This document shows positions 1-10,611 of a DNA stretch of 64,000 nt, one piece after another. Source of the stretch: Dermatophilaceae bacterium Soc4.6. GTDB lineage: Bacteria; Actinomycetota; Actinomycetes; Actinomycetales; Dermatophilaceae. Position 1 is the first letter of the stretch, and the number at the start of each line of letters is the position of its first letter. The DNA is taken from NCBI GenBank assembly GCA_039889245.1, contig JAZGVH010000002.1, forward strand, positions 930,001 through 994,000, read 5' to 3'. The notes beneath the pieces were generated by a model that worked only from the letters and a program-made list of their open reading frames with translations, was not told where the DNA came from and searched no databases. Both the position numbers and the translations under genes were made by a program.

Positions 1-745
1 CCCCCCGCCCCACCACCTCGGTGCGCCACGGCTGTCGCCCCGTGATCACCAGCGGCAGCCCCTCGTCGACCGGTGAGCTGTCACGCAGCACCGACGTGAC
101 GATCCGGCTGAGCGACTCACCGATGACGTCGCCGACGTACCCCAGACGGTGGATGGCCGAGACCGCGTTGGGGCTGGCGTAGGAGACGACGCCCTCGACA
201 TCGAGCCGCACGACCCCGTCGCCCACTCGAGGCGCCCCGCGACGCAGACCCGTCGGGGCCGACGAGTGAGGGAACTCGCCGCCGGCGATCATCCGCGAGA
301 GCGCGTCGGCGGTGGCGAGGTAGGTCAGCTCGAGACGGCTCGGTGTGCGCATCATCGACAGGTTGGTGTGGCGGCTGATGACGGCCACCGACCTCCCCCG
401 ACGCACGACCGGGATCGCCTCCTCGCGCACCGGCAGGTCGTCGCGCCACTCGGTGTCGCGCTCGCGGACGATCCGTCGCTCGGCGAAGGCCTGCTCGAGC
501 GTGTCGCCACGGGCCTTGCTGGCGTAGGTGCCCACCTGGTCCTCGTAGAAGACCATCTGGCCCGTGGTGGGCCGGATGTGGGCCACGGCGTGCCACTGCA
601 CACGCGACGAGCGCACCCACAGCACGAGGTCGGCGAAGGACAGGTCGGAGAGCAGCTGCCAGTCGCCGACCAGCAGCTGGAGCCACTCGACGTCGGCCAC
701 CTCGAGCGTCGAGTGCTCGTGGAGCAGGTCGGCTAGCGTGGACAC
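1..745 (-). CDS. pdtaS: PdtaS-like sensor histidine kinase, 3' end cut by window
   Basis: This is the N-terminal 248 codons of a cytoplasmic two-component sensor kinase; the kinase core lies beyond the window edge. The protein begins VSTLADLLHEHS and continues with GDWQLLSDLSFADLVLWVR, which matches the N-terminal GAF-like domain (H_kinase_N family) of M. tuberculosis PdtaS. A PAS-like segment follows (GDGVVRLDVEGVVSYASPNA, about residues 182-202). In the known system, PdtaS phosphorylates the ANTAR regulator PdtaR and responds to copper and nitric oxide; here the partner is not visible. The GTG at 745 is chosen because a TAGGCT hexamer sits 7 bases upstream and there is no ribosome binding site, which fits leaderless translation. 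Its promoter fits in the short gap after the glutamate dehydrogenase gene. The family call is strong. Confidence 0.88.
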   Translation of the reverse strand, partial: MSTLADLLHEHSTLEVADVEWLQLLVGDWQLLSDLSFADLVLWVRSSRVQWHAVAHIRPTTGQMVFYEDQVGTYASKARGDTLEQAFAERRIVRERDTEWRDDLPVREEAIPVVRRGRSVAVISRHTNLSMMRTPSRLELTYLATADALSRMIAGGEFPHSSAPTGLRRGAPRVGDGVVRLDVEGVVSYASPNAVSAIHRLGYVGDVIGESLSRIVTSVLRDSSPVDEGLPLVITGRQPWRTEVVGRG

Positions 746-752
746 GTAGCGG

Positions 753-758
753 AGCCTA
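753..758 (-). promoter_or_regulatory. -10 element of a leaderless pdtaS promoter
   Basis: TAGGCT on the minus strand lies 7 bases before the GTG start of pdtaS. No good -35 box and no Shine-Dalgarno sequence are visible. The spacing predicts that transcription begins at or next to the start codon. Confidence 0.55.
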
Positions 759-802
759 GTCGCCCGTCGGTGATGCCCTGGGCGGCGCGGTGCCGACGCG
801 GG

Positions 803-3800
803 TCACTGATGCTGGCCGGCGCTGCGCAGCACCGACCGGAGCGTGCGCAACGCCACCGACAGGGCCGCGATGCCGGCGTTGTCGAGCCGCTCGATCCCGG
901 TCAGCGTCGTGCGGGCCCGGGTGAGGGCCTCGCGGTTGGCCTCCGCCCACTGCTCGAAACGCCTCCGGGGCGCGTCGTCGCCCGCACCCGGCTCGCTGGC
1001 CGCCAGGACGGCGCGGGTGAGGGAGTCGAGGACGGCATACAGGTCGTCGCGCATCGCGCCGCGGGCCAGCGCGTCCCACCGGTCGTCACGCGGCAGCCGC
1101 GAGACGCGGGTGAGCATGCCGTCGATGCCCAGCTGCTCGGAGCAGTGGTAGTAGACCCCCACGACCTCCTGCGGCGTGCGTCCGGTGTCGTGGGCGATCT
1201 CGACGACGTCGAGCAGCGAGAAGAGGTCGAGCAGGCCGGCCGCCTGCAGGGCGAGGTCGGCTGGTGCCCCCAGCGCCTCGAGCTGTGCGGCCCGGGCGCT
1301 CAGGCGCTCGCGCTCGTCGCCCTGGAGCAGCTCGTGGATCTGAGGGGCGAAGTGCGCGACCGGACCGCGGAAGCGCTCGACCTCGGCCCCGACGTCGATG
1401 GTGCCCGGCCGGGTCGTGAGGAACCACCTGCTGGCGCGGTCGAGCAGACGACGGAACTCGAGGTAGAGCGCTGTCTGCACGGCCGTGGGGACCTGGTTGT
1501 CGAGGGCTTCGACGGTCGTGACCCACGACGTGAGGTCGAAGACCTCGCGACAGACGACGAACGCCCGTGCGATGTGCTCGGCCTCGGCTCCCGTCTCGTC
1601 CCCCGCCCGGAAGGCGAACGTGATGCCGCCGCGGTTGATCATCGAGTTCACCACGGCGTTCGTCACGATCTCGCGGCGCAGCGGGTGGCTGGCGAGGCGG
1701 TCGGCGAGCTGCTCGCGCACCGGCGCCGGGAAGTAGTCGACGAGCGTGGCGTGGAACCACGGGTCGTCGGGGAGCCCGGTCGGCAGCAGGTCGTGCTTGA
1801 GGGCGAGCTTGGCGTAGGCCACGAGCACCGCGAACTCTGGTGAGGTCAGCCCCAGACCGGCCTCGTGACGTCGCGCGATCTCTGCGTCGCTGGGCAGGAA
1901 CTCGATGCTGCGGTCGAGGTCCCCCCGCTCCTCCAGCCAGTGGATCAGGCGCTGGTGCACCGAGAGCATGGCGTGCTCCTGCGCCCGCGCGTTGCCGAGC
2001 AGCACGTTCTGCTCGTAGTTGTCGCGCAGCACCTGCGCCGCGACCTCGTCGGTCATCGAGTGCAGCAGGAGGTTGCGCTGCTTGAGGGTGAGGTCGCCCT
2101 CGCGCACCAGGCCCGTCAGCAGGATCTTGATGTTGACCTCGTGGTCGCTGGTGTCGACACCGGCCGAGTTGTCGATCGCGTCGGTGTTGACGCGCACCCC
2201 GGCCTGGGCGGCCTCGATCCGCCCGAGCTGGGTGAGCCCGAGGTTGCCGCCCTCACCCACGACCCGCACCCGCAGCTGGGCCCCGTCGACGCGGATCGCG
2301 TCGCCCGCACGGTCACCGACCTCGTCGTGGGTCTCGGCCGTCGCCTTGACGTAGGTGCCGATCCCGCCGTTCCACAGCAGGTCGACCGGGGCCTGCAGGA
2401 TGGCGTGGATCAGCTCGGACGGCGTCGTGCTGCGGGTGCCGACGGGCAGGCCGAGGGCCTGCACCACCTCGGGGGTCACCGGCACGGACTTCGCCGCCCG
2501 GGGGTGGATGCCGCCTCCGGCGCTCAGCAACGAGGTGTCGTAGTCCGCCCACGACGACCGGGGCAGCTCGAAGAGCCGCCGACGCTCGGCCGCCGACGAG
2601 GCAGCATCCGGGGTCGGGTCGAGGAAGACGTGCCGGTGGTCGAAGGCCGCCACCAGGCGGATGTGGTCGGAGAGGAGCATGCCGTTGCCGAAGACGTCAC
2701 CACTCATGTCACCGATGCCCACGACCGTGAAGTCCTCGCGCTGGGTGTCGACCCCGAGCTCACGGAAGTGACGCTTGACCGACTCCCACGCCCCCCGCGC
2801 GGTGATGCCCATCACCTTGTGGTCGTAGCCCTCGGAGCCGCCCGACGCGAAGGCGTCGTCCAGCCAGAAGCCGTAGTCCTGCGAGCGGCGGTTGGCGATG
2901 TCGGAGAAGGTCGCCGTGCCCTTGTCGGCGGCGACGACGAGGTAGGTGTCGTCGGGGTCGTGGCGCACCACCGACGCCGGCGGGACGACCTCGCCCGAGA
3001 CGAGGTTGTCGGTGAGGTCGAGCAGCCCCGAGATGAAGAGCTTGTAGGCGGCGATGCCCTCGGCGAGCCAGGCCTCGCGGTCGACGCCCGGGTCGGGCAG
3101 CGCCTTGGCGTAGAACCCGCCCTTGCTGCCGGTGGGGACGATGACGGCGTTCTTGACCATCTGCGCCTTCACCAGCCCGAGCACCTCGGTGCGGAAGTCC
3201 TCGCGGCGGTCGCTCCATCGCAAGCCCCCGCGGGCCACCTTGCCGAAGCGCAGGTGGACGCCCTCGACCCGGGGGCCGTAGACCCAGATCTCGAACTTCG
3301 GGCGGGGCGCCGGCAGGTCGGGCACGAGCTGGGGGTCCAGCTTGAGGCTGACGTAGGCCGCCGGCCGACCCTGCGCGTCGAGCTGGTAGAAGCTCGTGCG
3401 CAGACCGGCCCGGATCACCCCGAGCAAGGCCCGGATGATGCGGTCGTGGTCGAGGCTCGCGACGTCGTCGAGGCGCGCCACCACCGAGGCGGCGACCGCC
3501 TCCTCGGCGTCGCGGCGCGCGTCACCGGGCAACCCGGCATACCGGCTGGGGTCGAAGCGGGTCTCGAAGAGCTCGACGAGCGAGCGCGCGATGGCCGCGT
3601 TGGAGATCAGCGCGGCCTGCACGTAATCCTGCGAGAAGGTCGAGCGCGTCTGGCGCAGGTACTTCGCGACCATGCGCAGGACGACGACCTGCCGCCAGGT
3701 CAGCCCCGCCTCGAGGACCAGGGCGTTGAAGCCGTCGGACTCGGCCTCACCCCGCCACACGGCGCGCACGGCGTCCTGCAGCAGCGTCCGGCGAGCCTCA

Positions 3801-5722
3801 CGGTCACCGGCCGCGCCCCAGTCGGAGGCCCGAGCCGCGCGCAGGCCGAAGTCGTAGACGTGCACCATGACGCCGTCGGCGCGGTGCACCTGGTAGGGGC
3901 GCTCGTCGACGACCTCGACCCCGAGGTCGGTGAAGAGCGGGAGGACCTGGGTCAGGGACAGCGCCCCGCGGCGGTAGAGCTTGAAGCGGCGGTCGTCGCC
4001 CGAGGCCCCGGGCTGCTGGTAGAGGTTGAGCTCGACCGCCTCGTCGGTGTCGAGGCTCTCCATCCGGCGAAGGTCGGCGACGGCGACGCGCGGGTGGAAG
4101 TCCTCCTTGTAGGCCTCGGGGAAGGCCCGTCCGTAGAGCCCGACGAGACGGGCGCCGGTCTCCTCACCCAGGTCGGCCCGGACGGCCTCGGCGAGGTCCT
4201 CCTCCCAGGTGCGGGTGGCGTCGACGATCGCTGACTCGAGGGAGGCGACGTCGACGCTCGGCACGCTCTCGCCGCGCGCGACCCGCGCGACGAAGTGCAG
4301 CCTCGCCAGGGCGGACTCGCCGACGCGGGTGGAGAAGTCGATGCTGCTCGCGTGGAAGGCGCGGCGCAGGATGGCCTCCATCTTGAGCCGGACCGAGGTG
4401 TTGTAGCGGTCGCGCGGCAGGTAGACCAGGCACGACATGAACCGGCCATAGACATCCTGTCGCAGGAACAGGCGGGTGCGTCGTCGCTCCTGCAGCCGCA
4501 GCACCTCGAGGGTGGTGTCGAGCAGCTCGTCGGTCGGGGTCTGGAGCAGCTCGTCCCGTGGGTAGCCCTCGAGCACCTCGAGCAGGTCCTTGCCCGAGTG
4601 GCTGTCGGCCGAGAAGCCGGCCCGCTCGAGCAGCTCGTTGACGCGGTCGTCGAGGATCGGGATGCCGAGGATCGACTCGGTGTAGGCACTGGAGGCGAGC
4701 AGTCCGAGGAAGCGTCGCTCGCCGGTCACCGCCCCCTGGTCGTCGAAGGTCTTGATGCCGACGTAGTCGAGGTAGACGCTGCGGTGAACCGTGGCGCGCG
4801 AGTTCGCCTTGGTGACGATGAGCAGCTGCCGCTCGCGGGCCTTCGCCCGGGCCGCGGGCGTCAACGGCGTGCGGGGCGTCGGCGAGGCCGGCCCGGCCTC
4901 GCGCAGGATGCCGAGACCCGTCGAGGGCACGACCTCGAGGGTCTCGTCGCCCCCCTCACCCGTCAGGACGTACTCGCGGTAGCCCAGGAAGGTGAAGTGG
5001 TGGTCAGCCAGCCAGTCGAGGAAGCGAGCGGTCGAGGTCGCCTCCTCCGTGGGCACCCCGGCGGGTGGTTGCGCGCGGAGCTGCCCGGCGATCTGCGCGC
5101 ACCGCGCCCACATGCGCGGCCAGTCGTCGACGGCGTCGCGCACGTCGGCGAGCACCTGTCGCAGGGATGTGGCGATGGCCGCCCGCTCGTCGTCGGAGCC
5201 GACCCGGTCGATCTCGAGGTGCATCCACGACTCGGTGCTCGTGCCGGGCTCGGGGACGGGCACCGGGTCGCTGTCGAGCACCTCGAGCAGCGTGCCGTCG
5301 GCGTCGCGGCGGACCACCAGCTGGGGGTGGACGAGCAGGTGGATCGTGCGGCCGCGGCGCGTCAGCTCAGCCGTCACCGAGTCGACCAGGAACGGCCGGT
5401 CGTCGGTCACGACCTGGACGACCGTGTGCCCGCTCGACCAGCCGTCGGAGGCGGCGTCAGGGTTGAGGACGCAGACGTCGACGGTGCCCGGCGGGCGCAC
5501 GGAGGCGAGCTCGCGGTGCGACAGCGCGGCGCCCAGCAGGTCACCGGGGTCGCGGGCGAGGAGGTCCTCGGTGGCCACGTGCCGGTAGTAGCGCTGGATG
5601 AAGGCCTCGAGGGAGCCGGCAGGAAAGAGCCCCTCACCGCTGCTCCCCCTTGCGGACGGACCCCCCAGGTCTGACGCAGCGCGCAGCTGCTGGGTGCGTG
5701 ACAGGTCCAGTGACGCGGACAT
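803..5722 (-). CDS. gdh: NAD-specific glutamate dehydrogenase, giant (about 180 kDa) type
   Basis: The product interconverts L-glutamate and 2-oxoglutarate plus ammonia with NAD and would act mainly in glutamate catabolism in the cytoplasm. It is 1,639 residues, the usual size of the L_180 GDH family (Streptomyces and mycobacterial type). The N-terminal half (about 1-700) carries the ACT-like regulatory segments of this family. The catalytic core has RGGLRWSDRREDFRTE near residue 829 followed by the substrate-lysine region with VPTGSKGGF, then GIGDMSGDVFGNGML near 1000 and GEGGNLGLTQLGR near 1150. A GAGGAAG sequence lies upstream of the ATG. A TAGTGT hexamer at 5782-5787 may be its -10 box. 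It lies in the same direction as pdtaS but the two probably have separate promoters. In mycobacteria the enzyme is controlled by GarA; no partner is visible here. Confidence 0.95.
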   Translation of the reverse strand: MSASLDLSRTQQLRAASDLGGPSARGSSGEGLFPAGSLEAFIQRYYRHVATEDLLARDPGDLLGAALSHRELASVRPPGTVDVCVLNPDAASDGWSSGHTVVQVVTDDRPFLVDSVTAELTRRGRTIHLLVHPQLVVRRDADGTLLEVLDSDPVPVPEPGTSTESWMHLEIDRVGSDDERAAIATSLRQVLADVRDAVDDWPRMWARCAQIAGQLRAQPPAGVPTEEATSTARFLDWLADHHFTFLGYREYVLTGEGGDETLEVVPSTGLGILREAGPASPTPRTPLTPAARAKARERQLLIVTKANSRATVHRSVYLDYVGIKTFDDQGAVTGERRFLGLLASSAYTESILGIPILDDRVNELLERAGFSADSHSGKDLLEVLEGYPRDELLQTPTDELLDTTLEVLRLQERRRTRLFLRQDVYGRFMSCLVYLPRDRYNTSVRLKMEAILRRAFHASSIDFSTRVGESALARLHFVARVARGESVPSVDVASLESAIVDATRTWEEDLAEAVRADLGEETGARLVGLYGRAFPEAYKEDFHPRVAVADLRRMESLDTDEAVELNLYQQPGASGDDRRFKLYRRGALSLTQVLPLFTDLGVEVVDERPYQVHRADGVMVHVYDFGLRAARASDWGAAGDREARRTLLQDAVRAVWRGEAESDGFNALVLEAGLTWRQVVVLRMVAKYLRQTRSTFSQDYVQAALISNAAIARSLVELFETRFDPSRYAGLPGDARRDAEEAVAASVVARLDDVASLDHDRIIRALLGVIRAGLRTSFYQLDAQGRPAAYVSLKLDPQLVPDLPAPRPKFEIWVYGPRVEGVHLRFGKVARGGLRWSDRREDFRTEVLGLVKAQMVKNAVIVPTGSKGGFYAKALPDPGVDREAWLAEGIAAYKLFISGLLDLTDNLVSGEVVPPASVVRHDPDDTYLVVAADKGTATFSDIANRRSQDYGFWLDDAFASGGSEGYDHKVMGITARGAWESVKRHFRELGVDTQREDFTVVGIGDMSGDVFGNGMLLSDHIRLVAAFDHRHVFLDPTPDAASSAAERRRLFELPRSSWADYDTSLLSAGGGIHPRAAKSVPVTPEVVQALGLPVGTRSTTPSELIHAILQAPVDLLWNGGIGTYVKATAETHDEVGDRAGDAIRVDGAQLRVRVVGEGGNLGLTQLGRIEAAQAGVRVNTDAIDNSAGVDTSDHEVNIKILLTGLVREGDLTLKQRNLLLHSMTDEVAAQVLRDNYEQNVLLGNARAQEHAMLSVHQRLIHWLEERGDLDRSIEFLPSDAEIARRHEAGLGLTSPEFAVLVAYAKLALKHDLLPTGLPDDPWFHATLVDYFPAPVREQLADRLASHPLRREIVTNAVVNSMINRGGITFAFRAGDETGAEAEHIARAFVVCREVFDLTSWVTTVEALDNQVPTAVQTALYLEFRRLLDRASRWFLTTRPGTIDVGAEVERFRGPVAHFAPQIHELLQGDERERLSARAAQLEALGAPADLALQAAGLLDLFSLLDVVEIAHDTGRTPQEVVGVYYHCSEQLGIDGMLTRVSRLPRDDRWDALARGAMRDDLYAVLDSLTRAVLAASEPGAGDDAPRRRFEQWAEANREALTRARTTLTGIERLDNAGIAALSVALRTLRSVLRSAGQHQ

Positions 5723-5885
5723 CGCGGTCGTGCTTCCTCACCTCGGGAATGTGGCCCACGTCGTCGGGAGCCAACCTGACGACACTATCGCCGACCCGCC
5801 GACGCCGCGCTCCCCCCCTCGGCCGGGGAGGCCACGGGCGCCGGCGGCCGGTGGAGAACTTTCGGGGCAGTAGGCCGATCTCCCC

Positions 5886-5891
5886 TAGGCT
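5886..5891 (+). promoter_or_regulatory. -10 element, leaderless promoter of the 5898 gene
   Basis: TAGGCT ends 6 bases before the GTG at 5898. The rest of the divergent gap (5723-5885) holds only the probable glutamate dehydrogenase promoter on the other strand. Confidence 0.6.
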
Positions 5892-5897
5892 GGCAAC

Positions 5898-6221
5898 GTG
5901 ACCAGCTCTCCCGGCTCGGGGCGACCCGGGTCCGCCACGGGCACCGCACAGGTCCTGACCGATGTGCGGCGGGCCGCGCTGGAGGCCGCGGATGCCCTGC
6001 TGCAGCACGTGCCCGACACCGGCGACCACACCACGGGACGGGCCGTCGACGCCTTCGTGGAGCAGTCGGTCGACGCTCTCCGCGCCTTGGCCGAGGTGAC
6101 GGGCGAGGCGCTCGCCACGGGTGACGACGGCGACGGGTCAGCCGAGCGGGGCCCGGACCCAGGGCCGGTGGGTGCGCGACTGCCCTCCGTCGAGCTGCCC
6201 CCGCGAGGGTGGCACTGGTGA
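5898..6221 (+). CDS. Small helical protein of unknown function
   Basis: This is a 107-residue protein that I do not recognise. Residues about 17-75 are alanine and leucine rich and should form two amphipathic helices; the C-terminal third is rich in Gly, Pro and Asp and ends in WHW. There is no signal peptide or membrane segment. The GTG start follows a TAGGCT box by 6 bases, so it is probably translated from a leaderless message. The stop codon overlaps the next start (GTGA), so the two products are likely made together and may interact. The arrangement recalls the small helical partner pairs of type VII secretion loci, but neither protein shows a WxG motif and no ESX gene is nearby, so that idea is only a suggestion. 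Confidence 0.7.
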   Translation: MTSSPGSGRPGSATGTAQVLTDVRRAALEAADALLQHVPDTGDHTTGRAVDAFVEQSVDALRALAEVTGEALATGDDGDGSAERGPDPGPVGARLPSVELPPRGWHW

Positions 6222-6733
6222 GCACGGCCGTCGCCGGCGACCCGTCGGGCTGCTCGCAGCTCGGTGCCGAGCTGCGCTCGAGGGCGGCCACGTTGCTCGC
6301 GCTGCACACCGAGGTGGTCGAGCAGCAGCGGGGCAGCGGGCGGAGCCGGCGCCGAGACCACCTCGACCCCCTGCTGGTCGAGCGCGACCGCGCCACCCTC
6401 GAGGCCGTGGCCGTGCGCCTGGATGCCGCCGGGGCGGCTCTTCAGCGCTACGCCCAGGAGCTCGCCGCGATGGGGCAGGAGGCCCAACGGATCGAGCGGG
6501 CCGCTCGGGCCGCGGGGCTCGAGCTCGACGGGCTGCGGGTCGTCGAGCCGTGGGGCGTTGCCGCACCCGACACCGCCCGCGCCCGGCTCGAGGCGATGCC
6601 CGACCTGCAGCGCCGCTCCGAGCGGCTGGCCTCGCAGGTCGCTCGCGCCCGCGGCAGCCTGCGGCGCAGCCTCGAGGGTGGGCGTGACGAGCTCGAGCGC
6701 ACAGCGGCGGGGGTGCGAGGCTCCCTGGGCTGA
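6218..6733 (+). CDS. Helical coiled-coil protein coupled to upstream small gene
   Basis: This is a 171-residue protein that I do not recognise. It is almost wholly alpha-helical, with long runs of Leu/Ala heptads, two Arg-rich stretches (near residues 45-50 and 145-160) and no export signal. A short non-helical middle segment (about residues 105-118) contains LRVVEPWGV, so the protein may be a two-part helical hairpin. The start at 6218 is preferred to the in-frame GTG at 6209 because it overlaps the preceding stop codon by 4 bases and has GAGGG 8 bases upstream. The gene pairs with the 107-residue gene before it. It could be a structural or partner protein; no catalytic motif is visible. Confidence 0.7.
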   Translation: MSTAVAGDPSGCSQLGAELRSRAATLLALHTEVVEQQRGSGRSRRRDHLDPLLVERDRATLEAVAVRLDAAGAALQRYAQELAAMGQEAQRIERAARAAGLELDGLRVVEPWGVAAPDTARARLEAMPDLQRRSERLASQVARARGSLRRSLEGGRDELERTAAGVRGSLG

Positions 6734-6798
6734 GCGGGGTGAGCGGAGACACGCGGTGAGACCGGTCAGCCTGGGCATCACCGCGGTCGTGGTGCGGA

Positions 6799-6804
6799 TA
6801 CCGT
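6799..6804 (+). promoter_or_regulatory. -10 element, leaderless promoter of the DUF2505 gene
   Basis: TACCGT lies 7 bases before the ATG at 6812, and there is no Shine-Dalgarno sequence between them. Confidence 0.5.
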
Positions 6805-6811
6805 TGCCGCC

Positions 6812-7309
6812 ATGAAGATCAGCGAGAGCTTCGAGTACCCCGCGTCCCCCGCGGACGTCGCCGTCATGGTCGCCGACCCGGCCTTCCAGGCGAAGAAGTG
6901 CGAGGCATCGCACCCGCTGTCACACTCCGAGTCGGTGGTGCAGGAGGGGGGCAGGACGCGCATCGTCGCGCGGCGCGTCATGCCCACGGACGACTTCCCC
7001 GACTTCGTGCGCTCGATGATCGGGCCGCAGATCGTGGTCGTCGAGACCTACCTCTGGGAGGCCCCGGCGAGTGACGGGTCACGCAACGGCACGCTGACCG
7101 TCGACATCGGAGACGGCAACCTGCCGGTCGGCATGACCGGCACGATCACCCTCAAGCCGCACGGCACCGGCTCGGTCATCCGCGTCGACGGCGAGCTCAA
7201 GGCCAGGGTCATGCTCATCGGGGGCAAGATCGAGAAGGCCGCCGAGCCGGCCGTCCGCGACGCCATCGACAAGGAGCACCAGACCGGCATGGAGTGGCTC
7301 GGCGCCTGA
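6812..7309 (+). CDS. DUF2505 domain protein
   Basis: This is a 165-residue protein of the actinobacterial DUF2505 family, which is thought to have a START/SRPBCC-like fold that holds a hydrophobic ligand; the function is unknown. It begins MKISESFEYPASPADVAVM, the usual start of this family, and ends with a C-terminal helix (KIEKAAEPAVRDAIDKEHQ). There is no signal peptide, so it should be cytoplasmic. It is monocistronic, with a leaderless-type promoter, and it converges on pruA with a strong hairpin between the two genes. Confidence 0.85.
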   Translation: MKISESFEYPASPADVAVMVADPAFQAKKCEASHPLSHSESVVQEGGRTRIVARRVMPTDDFPDFVRSMIGPQIVVVETYLWEAPASDGSRNGTLTVDIGDGNLPVGMTGTITLKPHGTGSVIRVDGELKARVMLIGGKIEKAAEPAVRDAIDKEHQTGMEWLGA

Positions 7310-7359
7310 GCGGTCGCGCTGACGTGGGGCGAGCTCGACGCTGCGTCGGGTGCCACCTT

Positions 7360-7391
7360 CGCCCTACGTCGACGATCTTCGACGTAGGGCG
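7360..7391. terminator. Bidirectional stem-loop between convergent genes
   Basis: A perfect 13-bp inverted repeat (7360-7372 with 7379-7391) surrounds a 6-base loop in the gap between the DUF2505 gene and pruA, which converge. It has no T-run, as is common for high-GC actinobacterial terminators. It can serve both transcripts. Confidence 0.75.
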
Positions 7392-7409
7392 CCGCACATC
7401 GGACCTCCC

Positions 7410-9038
<1,629 letters not shown>

Positions 9039-9123
9039 GTGGTGTGGGCTCCTGGGGGTAGAGACTCGGGGGCAGGGGCGGACGACGGGCGCTCGCCCGC
9101 CCACTCTTGCACGACCCCGGGGG

Positions 9124-9552
9124 TCAGGCGCCCGCCAGACGTGCGACCTCGGCGAGCTCGGTGACGTCGTACCAGAGCAGGTCGGGCTCGGCCAGGCTCC
9201 CCGCGGGGGGCTCCTCGACGTGCAGCGCGACGATCCGCCGGCGCGAGACGACGCCCCGCACGCCCACGTGCGCCGCGATCCCCGAGGTCGACGGGGCGAC
9301 GTCGACGTCGGGCGAGTCGAGGTCGGCGGCGGCGATGACCAGCGGCCGGTCCGAGCCGTCACGGGCGACGACGGCAGCGTCCCGGGCAGCCATCAGCGCG
9401 AGGTACTCGAGCCCTTCCTCGTCCTCGGTCGGGTGAGCGCGCTCGAGCCACTCGGTCACCGCGAAGCCGTCAGCGATGCGCATCTCGTTGCCGCCCAACC
9501 ACATCTGGATCGCGTCGGGGGGGAGCGGGAGATAGACACGGCACTGGTGCAC
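9124..9552 (-). CDS. DUF6912-like conserved protein
   Basis: This is a 142-residue protein that starts MHQCRVYLPLPPDAIQ. It resembles the short actinobacterial family now labelled DUF6912, a recollection that needs a profile search. Sequence features are an alternating strand/helix pattern, several acidic patches and no membrane segment. The GTG start has AAGGAG 4 bases upstream. It lies between pruA and a patatin gene on the same strand with gaps of about 85 and 72 bases, so it may be co-transcribed with them. No function can be inferred. Confidence 0.75.
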   Translation of the reverse strand: MHQCRVYLPLPPDAIQMWLGGNEMRIADGFAVTEWLERAHPTEDEEGLEYLALMAARDAAVVARDGSDRPLVIAAADLDSPDVDVAPSTSGIAAHVGVRGVVSRRRIVALHVEEPPAGSLAEPDLLWYDVTELAEVARLAGA

Positions 9553-9624
9553 GGGGCTCCTTGGAGAGTCGGAGGGGTAGGGCCTGGGGGGACCGGGCGC
9601 TCGAAGGGTAGTCCTGCTGCGCGG

Positions 9625-10611
9625 TCAGGCGCGTCCGCGTACGGGCGCGGGATCGGCGAGCGCGACCCGCGAGGTGCGCAACGACGTCTCGACGACGACG
9701 GGTCGCCGCGTCACGTCCATCAGGTTGCCCCCGATGGCCTCGAGATCCTCACGACCGGGGCCGACCATCGTGACCTGGGCCCCGTCAGCGTGGACGACGT
9801 TCATCTCCTTGAGTGCCTTGGCCGTGACCCTGGTCCGCCACTGGCGCTCGAGCCGCGACACCAGCTGCGCGGGCGCGTCGGTCTCGAACGACACCTGCGG
9901 CGCGAGCACGTAGACCTCGTCGAGACCGCACCCCACCAGCAGGTCGAGGTTGGTGGACGACCAGGTGCCGCCGTCGATGAAGCGGCGTTCGCCGATGCGC
10001 ACGGGTTGGTACCACCCCGGGATGGCGCACGAGGCCATGACGGCGTCGGCGACGTCGACGACGGGTGCCCCCTCACGGCCGAAGGCCACCCGCACGCCCG
10101 CGTCGTAGTCGAACGCCACGACCGACAGGCCGGGGCGCGCGACCCACCCCTCGGGCTGCACGTGGCGGACCATGGCCCCCACGCTGTCGAGGCTGCCCCG
10201 CCCCTCGGGCAGGAAGGCCGCGAGGACGGCGGTCGGGGGGAGCTGCCTCAGCTCGCGAATCCCCTTGCGCAGCAGCACCGGTGAGCCGAGGCCCGCTCTC
10301 GGCGCGGGTGGGCGGTCACCCTCGGTGGCCCGCTCGTAGTCCCACTCGAAACCCGCGAGCGGGCCGTGGCGGACGTGACCTTCGAGCTGGTGCGTGCGCA
10401 GGTCGTCGACACTCACGCCGGCCGCGAGCATCGTGCACAGGACCGACCCTGCCGACGTGCCCACCAGCTCGTCGAACGAGTCGACCGAGACACCGAGCGA
10501 CTCCTCGAGGGCGGCCAGCGCACCGATGGCCCACGCCGCCCCCAGCACCCCACCACCCCCGATCACGAGGCCTCGACGGGGGCCCACCGCAGCCGCCGCC
10601 GCAGGGCTCAC
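9625..10611 (-). CDS. Patatin-like phospholipase
   Basis: This is a 328-residue serine lipase or acyl hydrolase of the patatin/RssA type. The oxyanion-hole glycine run is LVIGGGGVLGAAWAIG near residues 15-30, the nucleophile elbow is GTSAG (Ser near 52), and the catalytic Asp is in FIDGGTWSSTN near residue 215. There is no signal peptide. The GTG start overlaps the stop of the wax-ester synthase gene by 4 bases (GTGA), so the two are translationally coupled. The pairing of a lipid-forming acyltransferase with a lipid hydrolase suggests turnover of storage lipid, which is inference. Confidence 0.9.
   Translation of the reverse strand: MSPAAAAAVGPRRGLVIGGGGVLGAAWAIGALAALEESLGVSVDSFDELVGTSAGSVLCTMLAAGVSVDDLRTHQLEGHVRHGPLAGFEWDYERATEGDRPPAPRAGLGSPVLLRKGIRELRQLPPTAVLAAFLPEGRGSLDSVGAMVRHVQPEGWVARPGLSVVAFDYDAGVRVAFGREGAPVVDVADAVMASCAIPGWYQPVRIGERRFIDGGTWSSTNLDLLVGCGLDEVYVLAPQVSFETDAPAQLVSRLERQWRTRVTAKALKEMNVVHADGAQVTMVGPGREDLEAIGGNLMDVTRRPVVVETSLRTSRVALADPAPVRGRA

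Noticed and set aside
1865-4234. 789-codon open frame on the plus strand
   Set aside because: It lies entirely antisense to the glutamate dehydrogenase gene, and its translation is repetitive Val/Arg/Gly/His typical of the reverse frame of a high-GC gene.
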